A stretch of 64,000 bases of DNA from Phallusia mammillata (taxonomy: Eukaryota; Chordata; Ascidiacea; Phlebobranchia; Ascidiidae). The stretch covers positions 63,917 through 127,916 of the forward strand of contig QLIY01000443.1 in assembly GCA_003260075.1 (NCBI GenBank), read 5' to 3'. The position numbers and the translations under genes were made by a program. This document shows positions 63,738 through 64,000 of this stretch, in pieces (positions within the stretch are counted from its first letter, which is position 1; each line of letters starts with the position of its first letter). Below the pieces are notes generated by a model, which did no database searches, had not been told where the DNA came from, and worked only from the letters and a program-made list of their open reading frames with translations.

Positions 63738-63947
63738 CTGAAATACAGAGCATTTATTTGTTTTGCGGCATATGAAAATTCAGTTAGCTGAGAAGTAAAA
63801 AATAAGTTAACATACAGGAGTAGTTTTTGTATGAACCTATAATACAAATGGATAGGAGGTTAAACCCACAGTTGCACAAAACTACTGGCAAGTAACTTAA
63901 GTTTGTAGAAAATTTTCAACAATAAAATTTAGTAACATTGTCTATTC

Positions 63948-64000
63948 CAGTAGTTCTTAACCGGTGGGAAATTTAATGTTTTCGGAGGGAAATTATGTAA
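63948..64000. mobile_element. start of a hAT-type element at the window edge
   Basis: CAGTAGTTCTTAACCGGTGGG resembles the left ends at 24684 and 59068. The rest lies outside the window. Confidence 0.55.

Overview
This is an AT-rich, intron-containing animal nuclear DNA window, most likely from a marine invertebrate deuterostome and plausibly a tunicate. The reasons are recognisable animal genes with short GT-AG introns (a TMC channel-like protein, TRAPPC8, katanin p80, beta-1,4-galactosyltransferase, ALS2CR8/CARF-like factors), a retroelement of the Gmr1-like Ty3/gypsy type known from deuterostomes, many small hAT-type elements and very high allelic divergence. The organism call is inference.

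The most visible structure is not biology. Sixteen unbroken poly-G runs of 67-246 bases and about sixteen runs of 10-11 bases, all G on the given strand, cut through exons and mobile elements. They behave as assembly gap spacers. Most short ones separate two slightly different copies of the same sequence, as if overlapping allelic contigs had been placed end to end. All poly-Gly and poly-Pro reading frames come from these runs.

Layout. 0.1-10.9 kb: mostly unassigned AT-rich DNA with one good unidentified exon on the minus strand (2.7 kb) and an intact hAT-type element (8.2 kb). 11.1-13.9 kb: complete five-exon beta-1,4-galactosyltransferase gene (+). 15.1-25.3 kb: TMC-family gene (+) of about 25 exons, with the exon carrying the CWET motif cut by a spacer and several introns or exons present twice. 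26.9-30.7 kb: single-exon TRAPPC8 (-). 32.4-50.5 kb: tandem cluster on the minus strand of three-exon, four-transmembrane PMP22/claudin-like genes (three intact, one frameshifted, one orphan first exon, two exon-3 relics), with a roughly 4 kb segmental duplication and many hAT-type insertions. 50.8-54.6 kb: two tandem six- to seven-exon ALS2CR8/CARF-domain genes (+). 55.4-63.7 kb: the 3' twelve exons of katanin p80 KATNB1 (-), which continues past the right edge. One KATNB1 intron holds an antisense, decayed LTR retroelement (59.6-63.2 kb) with a proline-type primer-binding site, a SCAN-related Gag, and integrase placed before reverse transcriptase.

The genes do not form a pathway: this is an ordinary gene-dense animal locus. 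The points most worth following are the Gmr1-like element beside a KATNB1 splice acceptor, the intronless TRAPPC8, the expanding four-transmembrane cluster, a microexon in TMC, haplotype-specific transposon insertion, and a small Penelope/hammerhead-like repeat family that leaves 40-base insertions with 11-base target duplications. I found no convincing evidence of a wholly new biological system.
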